Below, in pieces: positions 58,883 through 64,000 of a DNA stretch of 64,000 nt. Origin of the DNA: Brachypterus glaber (lineage: Eukaryota; Arthropoda; Insecta; Coleoptera; Kateretidae); the NCBI GenBank assembly GCA_958510825.1, contig OY294047.1, positions 38,517,229 to 38,581,228 of the forward strand, written 5' to 3'. A model generated the notes under the pieces. The model had not been told where the DNA came from and searched no databases. It saw only the letters and a list, made by a program, of their open reading frames with translations. The position numbers and the translations under genes were made by a program. The stretch's first letter is position 1; every line of letters starts with the position of its first letter.

Positions 58883-59461
58883 AATGGCATTAATCGGCAA
58901 CCAGAATAAGATTCTATAGGTCTTTGCAATGATGTAAACTTAATTAAAATAATTAAAAAAATTTTACAAGTCGGGATTTTTGATACCGTTCACATAAAAA
59001 AAAGTAGATTTCGCAGAGCAGACGAGAAAAACATGTTCTTACTGATTTTGTTAATTTTGCTAATTTGCTACCAAGTTCTAAAAAACATCGAAACTTTTCA
59101 TAAAGTTATCCCCCTTCAAACTCATATTGTATCTTCACGCATCGCACTATGGTGTTGTAAATAACAAGAAAATGTTTTCTAAACTAATGTTGTTTTGGCA
59201 AAACATATTTTGTCCATTTTACGGAACTTTTCCCTTTACCATACCACCGTAAATTAATAAATTAGTAACTTTCACACCCTTAACCTCAAAAATACGAGAA
59301 ACGAGAAAAACATATAGGGACACACGCCAGATAATAAAACTGTAAATTAATTGCAAGAGTGTTATAATATTTTTGTTTTCTATCGCTATATAGTAGGTAT
59401 ATTTTTTTATTTTTTATTTCTCTGATGATTCTTCTTCTCCTTCCTCTCATGGCATGAGACT

Positions 59462-59625
59462 CCAATCTAATCCAATTCCAGTGGCTTTTCCCTTTGGGTA
59501 GTTGGCCAACTCGATCTAGTATAATTTTCGGCCTACGCAAAACCGTCTCACTCTGTAGAGATGTTTGCGCAGACGCCAACTTATAAAAAAAAATTCTTTA
59601 AAATTTATAAAAAAATGACTTTACA
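59462..59625 (+). repeat. Dispersed repeat R2, copy 2
   Basis: It aligns with 18570-18735. Shared blocks are TCTAATCCAATTCCA, TTCGGCCTACG, CACTCTGTAG and GATGTTTGCGCAG, followed by an AATTTATAAAAAAAT-type end. A nearby palindrome GGCATGAGACTCATGCC lies at 59782-59798. Confidence 0.7.
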
Positions 59626-60032
59626 CGATTCACTTAAAACTTTACTATTAAAGTAATATTTTCACGAAACAACATAAAATAAAATAAATCAAGTCCTGTG
59701 CATATCTACTATAGCAGACTGATGCTGGAGTAAATCCGCCAAAGCGGTCACATCCGTCCCTTTCAAATACCACGCTACGACTGGCATGAGACTCATGCCA
59801 TGCTAATTGCAATGATTTAGAGAAAAGGATTATTCTTTAATTCTGTGCAACTGACTAATATAGTTGGCATCCATTTTGAGTCCCATTTGTTGCGCAAAAT
59901 TAAAATTGCCACACTGATAGAACACTAGCGTAATTAATAAAATAATTAGGTTATAGTATACAACAATAAATAGTTGTATCTGCGCCAACCACTATACACT
60001 ATTTCCCCGGATGGAGTTACAAAGAGGATTTT

Positions 60033-60293
60033 TTTTATTTTTGGTATCTCAAAAAAAGTCACTTCTGATAACTTGCCCTGCTTATTTTCAAACTCACAAA
60101 ACACTAAGCACTTTTTGTATAACTCTTACAGTTCATGAGATAATGTTTTTTTTTTCTTTAAAATGGAGATTTTTTTAATTTTTTTAATTTTTTATATCTC
60201 AAAAAAAGTCACTTTTGATAACTTGCCCTGCTTGTTTTCAAAAAAAATAAAATAAACTTGCCATTTTGAAGAAAAAAAAAACATTATCTCATG
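60033..60293. repeat. Compound direct and inverted repeats
   Basis: ATCTCAAAAAAAGTCACTTC followed by TGATAACTTGCCCTGCTT occurs at 60042 and again at about 60197. CATGAGATAATGTTTTTTTT near 60133 is mirrored by AAAAAAAACATTATCTCATG near 60275. No coding content. Confidence 0.7.
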
Positions 60294-60559
60294 AAGCCAG
60301 ACATAAGTAATAAAATCAATACCAGAACAAAAATAGTTTATTTTTTATAGATTTTATTAATAAATAGCTAAAGTATGTCTTTATAAAATATACCTAATAA
60401 AAAGTTGTTTAATTCATTAAATTTATTTATTATGTTCTACCTTCTCACCTTAAAACGTACGCATTAAAGGGCTTTTATCGCAGCAATTTTCACCGGGTAG
60501 TAGAAGTATATATGTACAAATATATGTGTGTGTGTATACGTTAATGCTTCCATCAAAGT

Positions 60560-60780
60560 ATGAAGCGCAACGACCTAATTGCGAAAAGCACTCCCTCGCA
60601 TTGGGAGCCCCAGTTTGGGGTTCTTAATTACACCCCGGCTCGACCTCCCCATCGTGAGAGTGGAAAATGTGTGGATAAATGACGAGTGTGTGATGGTTCC
60701 TATCAAAATGTTATCATGGGCAAATAGAAAATATTTAGTCGTCTCTATATTGCATCTACTTTGTGGACATGTTTGATACA
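60560..60780. other. GC-richer segment, unidentified
   Basis: Higher complexity than the surroundings, with open frames of about 65 codons on both strands. Neither has a domain motif, a start context or splice sites, so no gene is called. It could be a conserved non-coding segment or an old repeat. Confidence 0.3.
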
Positions 60781-60844
60781 TATAAATGAATTACTAAAAA
60801 CAAAATTCGTTTATTTTGCGCAAAAATGTTAAAAATTTGTTTTT

Positions 60845-61095
60845 GCATATTTTTGCGGTTTGTGACGTTTTATGTCGATAAAAATCAAGCAAAAAACAAT
60901 TATTGCTCGGTCGGTCGGTTGGTCGATCGGTCTGTCCGGGAAAAATTGTTGGCAAGATAACTTAAGAACGCTTTAAGCTAGAGACTTGAAATTTGGCATA
61001 CATGTATGTTACCGAAAGTTCTCGCTCGGGATAATTTTGGTAAACATAGGGGTACGGCAAGGGGGGCAATAAAAATACATTTTGTTACAGAAATT
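60845..61095 (+). repeat. Repeat family R1, copy 4
   Basis: GACGTTTTATGTCGATAAAA, then (CGGTCGGT)n-like sequence, GTCTGTCCGGGAAAAATTG, GATAACTTAAGAACGC and GGGGTACGGCAAGGGGGGCA follow the same order as copies 1 and 2. Confidence 0.7.
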
Positions 61096-61099
61096 TGAA

Positions 61100-61750
61100 A
61101 ATTGCTATATAGGGGTTTCGAATGTTGCTGAAATTAAATCTGATAATAAAAATTTTCTCCACCCCCGCAGGGGTGAGAAGGTAAATATTTTTAAATATTT
61201 TCAATAATTTCGTCAAAATTGGTGATCAATAACTTGCATGACAAAATTTAAGAGGTGATTCAATATCCAAAAATATCAAAAAAAGTGCCTATTAAGGTTA
61301 GTTCGGAAATGAGCCCTAAGGGAGCCCTTTAAAAATGTAATAAAAATAAGGTTTTTAATTAATAACTCTGGTACCTTTTAAGCTAGAGCGACGAGCTTTT
61401 GCATGTATTTAAAATTATTTAATTTTTAACAATATTAAAACAAGATAAATGTTTTTTGCCTTAACTGCGCCAGGTCCAAATATTTCAAAAGCGACATTTG
61501 GTACAAGATAAATACTTTTGTTTGAAGATACACATCTTTTAATCTAAAAGAATAAAAGAGTGTTGACTACCTTGAGCTAAGAACGTAATTTTTTCAGTGT
61601 ACCAAGCAGGTAAACCATTATGGAAGAAAACCACTCTTGTTGATGGTAAAGTTAATTTAGCGTTAACAACTCTGGCCAGTATTACACCCAGGTCGATATT
61701 TGCCTTAAGTACGGTACTTCTAGTACCCCTACTTTATAAATTATAATATA
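61100..61750. other. AT-rich stretch without a recognisable gene
   Basis: No ORF with domain features. An isolated acceptor TTTTTTCAG at about 61597 is followed 12 nt later by AAGCAG|GTAAAC; this is too short to call an exon. Confidence 0.4.
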
Positions 61751-61757
61751 AACTCAC

Positions 61758-61819
61758 CTTTGAAACTGCTTATTAAATTTGGAAAAGGTGAATATAGTAA
61801 TCCAAAATGTTGTCATTAC
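61758..61819 (-). promoter_or_regulatory. Candidate recursive splice site with RS-exon (site 1)
   Basis: The minus strand has a run of 13 T followed by CAG ending at 61820, then an immediately regenerated donor GTAATG. A second donor, AAG|GTGAGT, is a near-perfect consensus 62 nt downstream at 61758/61757. The segment is open in only one frame (VMTTFWITIFTFSKFNKQFQ). If it were a normal exon joined directly to the 35461 module the frame would stop at once, which favours zero-length (ratchet) use. It is 26,358 bp from site 2. Confidence 0.55.
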
Positions 61820-61839
61820 CTGAAAAAAAAAAAATGAAT

Positions 61840-62310
61840 AAATAAAATAAATAATACAATTATTTTTTTACTGTAAATTAAAAAAAAAATATTGTTAATT
61901 TTAAATTAATTTGGTAGGTATTTGACAGACTAAATCATAATGAAAAATGTCGATTATTATAAAACATCATAAAACTGTCTAAGATATTAAAATAAATTAC
62001 AAAATAATCAATTAAGTTTATTTAAAATAAACTAATAAAACTTTAATCCGTATTTACATTAAACTAATTTACTGCTGAAATTTAAATAATGATCTGCTAA
62101 TTCATAAAAAAGTATAATTTGTTACACGATGTTAATACCCAATTAATAAAACATTTATTAAATTATCCAACCATAAAATAAATAGTCATAAAAATCATGT
62201 CTTTATTAGCACTTAAATAGCACTTAAATTGTGATAAAATTTTACGACTACATAACATGAATGAAAACGCTTTTTACAGGCCGTAAATCTCTGAAATAGT
62301 TGCACCCCGG
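61840..62310. other. AT-rich stretch, nothing recognised
   Basis: Low-complexity AT sequence upstream, in minus-strand terms, of the splicing module. Confidence 0.5.
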
Positions 62311-62314
62311 ACCG

Positions 62315-62391
62315 TGCCGACATCTAACGGCGGACGCTGGAACTAGGAGTAAGCTGTTAGTTCAAGGCGTTCGCCGCTAGAGCGTGTGGCA
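62315..62391. repeat. GC-rich hairpin
   Basis: TGCCGACATCTAACGGCGGA and TCGCCGCTAGAGCGTGTGGCA, less its last base, form imperfect inverted arms, with CTAGCGGCGAACG as the better conserved core. Confidence 0.5.
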
Positions 62392-62576
62392 TACAGAGCG
62401 GTAAAATTTCGAATAAAACGTGTTAAAGGTATAACACAGATCAACAAACTTTTTGTTTTATTTTATATTTGTATTTTTGGCTTTTTAGTATGTTAATAAT
62501 AAATTTTTAAGGCGCAATTTTGTAGTAGAAATAGTAGAATGTAGAGAAATGCATGTTAAGGTTAACAACCAGTTAA

Positions 62577-62670
62577 GGGAACGTTCAATTATAACGTAAC
62601 TCAAATTTTGATCATTTTGGACACCCAACCTTACCCCCCCAGGAGCGTTACGTGATACTTGAACGTTCCC
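62577..62670. mobile_element. MITE family G1, copy 3
   Basis: A 94-bp element has GGGAACGTTCAATTATAACG at the left and ACTTGAACGTTCCC at the right, with TAA on both sides (62574-62576 and 62671-62673). The interior CCCCCCCAGGAGCGTTACG is shared with copy 1, so it is probably an internal-deletion derivative. Confidence 0.9.
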
Positions 62671-62679
62671 TAAGCCGAT

Positions 62680-63480
62680 ATGACACGAAAAACTTTCTTC
62701 TCCTACCTATAACAACGACAAATTTCACAAGATTTAGAAGGTAAGAAATTGTCATTCGCCTGCGAAATAATATAATATACATGTGTGGGAAAGCAAAGCT
62801 CATGATTTTTTTTTTAATATTTACCACTCGATTTACCATATTATTAGGTAGATAAACGTTTTTCCATTACCTAGATTTTTATGTATTTGGTTATATATTT
62901 TAAATAATTTTATTTTTGTAAGGGTCGTAAAAAAATTGTGTAAATAACTTGTCGGAAAATATCTTTCTTGCTTCGCATTTAAATTCATTCAAAAATTAAA
63001 CTTTCGATAACTATGGCATCATCTGATATCTGCATCTCTAAAAAAAATAGTAATTTTTTTTAGTGTTTTACTGTTATTTCACTGGAATTAAAATCATGCT
63101 TAATGATTAAATTCAAACGTATTTTCTTCTAGTTTTTGCGCCTCTATATTTTTATGGCTAGCGACGCGTAAATTGCGTATTCGCTTTCAGGAATAAAGCC
63201 TGGGACGTCGCGACGGGTCGCGACGGTGCCGTCCTTAGATTTCGACGGACACCCACTAGGCCTGCCAAGTGAGCCTTTTCTTTTGTTTGAATTATGACGT
63301 CATAAATAATAAAATTGCCCGCCAGCAATGTCGGAAACTCGTTTATTATCGCTCGGCGGATATTTTTTTTTTCATTGTAAACTTATTAAAAGGGATTTTT
63401 CGGTGGCTTTCGACAATACAATGGTATATGGAAAATGCGAAAACTAGGAATTACACTGTAAAAAATCGTATATAAAAGTA
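62680..63480. other. Stretch without a recognisable gene
   Basis: A GC-richer portion at 63160-63270 has GACGTCGCGACGGGTCGCGA but no gene features. The ORFs on both strands lack domain signals. Confidence 0.4.
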
Positions 63481-63548
63481 CTTTTATATTTTTTAGTTCA
63501 ATTCAATTCAATTCAGTTTTATTAATAACTCCAGAATACAATAATCGT

Positions 63549-63551
<3 letters not shown>

Positions 63552-63598
<47 letters not shown>
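63552..63598. repeat. (TA)n microsatellite
   Basis: About 22 TA units. A short (AATTC)n run lies just upstream at about 63496-63515. Confidence 0.95.
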
Positions 63599-63599
<1 letters not shown>

Positions 63600-63602
<3 letters not shown>

Positions 63603-64000
63603 CAATAACAATTTGTATAAAAATTAAATAGGTACTAAATATGTTATAAAGGAATGTTATAAATAATAAAATCATTATAATAATTTTATTTGTATTTAAC
63701 TAGGTTTTTTTTTTAAGTTTCTGAGACTTGGAATTATAAGAGCCTGATAAATATATTTGTCATTTAGGACCACGAAAGCTAATAAATAGTTTGTGTGTGG
63801 TCACTAGAGTTTTTTTTTTACTTTTAGTTATTAAATTTTAGATACGGTTGCATCAACGGTTCGTGATATGAGTAGTTTAGGATCTAGCCCTTAAGGACTT
63901 ACGTCCCACAAGAACAAACGTGGGGAACAAACGTGGGGTGTCTATATACCCCCACTTAATTATAATTAACCAAATAATAATTTGGTTTTATTGTGGAAAA
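63600..64000. other. AT-rich end of window, nothing recognised
   Basis: A small direct repeat GAACAAACGTGGGG occurs twice at about 63913-63938. No other feature was seen. Confidence 0.5.

Overview
This window reads as an intron-like or intergenic stretch of a large, AT-rich, repeat-rich animal nuclear genome, most likely an insect (inference). Pointers are a Jockey-type LINE, a tRNA-derived SINE present twice, and many short non-autonomous DNA elements, some with intact target-site duplications (TSDs). There are also three strong splicing modules of the kind known from long insect introns. No bacterial or viral gene organisation, rRNA gene or confident intact protein gene was seen. Nearly all short ORFs are chance frames or lie in repeats.

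Layout. 1-9 kb: minisatellite, SINE, two inverted-repeat elements, a tandem duplication and a possible coding exon near 7.7 kb. 10-19 kb: a 424-bp palindromic element with TTA TSDs, a small TAA-flanked MITE nested in a larger foldback element, a splicing module, a ribozyme-bearing retroelement fragment and a diverged tandem duplication. 20-24 kb: hairpin and foldback elements. 26.5-27.8 kb: a 5'-truncated LINE with one frameshift. 28-36 kb: palindromic repeats, nested MITEs, a second retroelement fragment with 16-bp TSDs and the second splicing module. 36-40 kb: a tandem duplication carrying a TA-flanked element plus two foldback elements. 41-48 kb: the second SINE, two MITEs with perfect 8-bp TSDs and more palindromes. 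50 kb: a nearly loopless 267-bp palindrome. 57.6-58.5 kb: a foldback element with 8-bp TSDs, itself interrupted by a retroelement carrying a complete type I hammerhead ribozyme. 58.5-64 kb: weak exon candidates, dispersed repeats, the third splicing module and another TAA-flanked MITE.

Two observations stand out. First, minus-strand sites near 61819, 35461 and 17339 each have a pyrimidine tract, CAG, an immediately regenerated GTAA donor and a second strong donor 35-62 nt later. This is the architecture of recursive splice sites with their RS-exons, and suggests that at least the 17-62 kb part lies inside one giant intron of a minus-strand gene. Second, 57985-58057 can be folded by hand into a complete hammerhead ribozyme inside a roughly 350-bp unit that resembles Penelope-associated sequences or animal retrozymes. 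All coordinates, alignments and folds were made by eye; no database search was possible.
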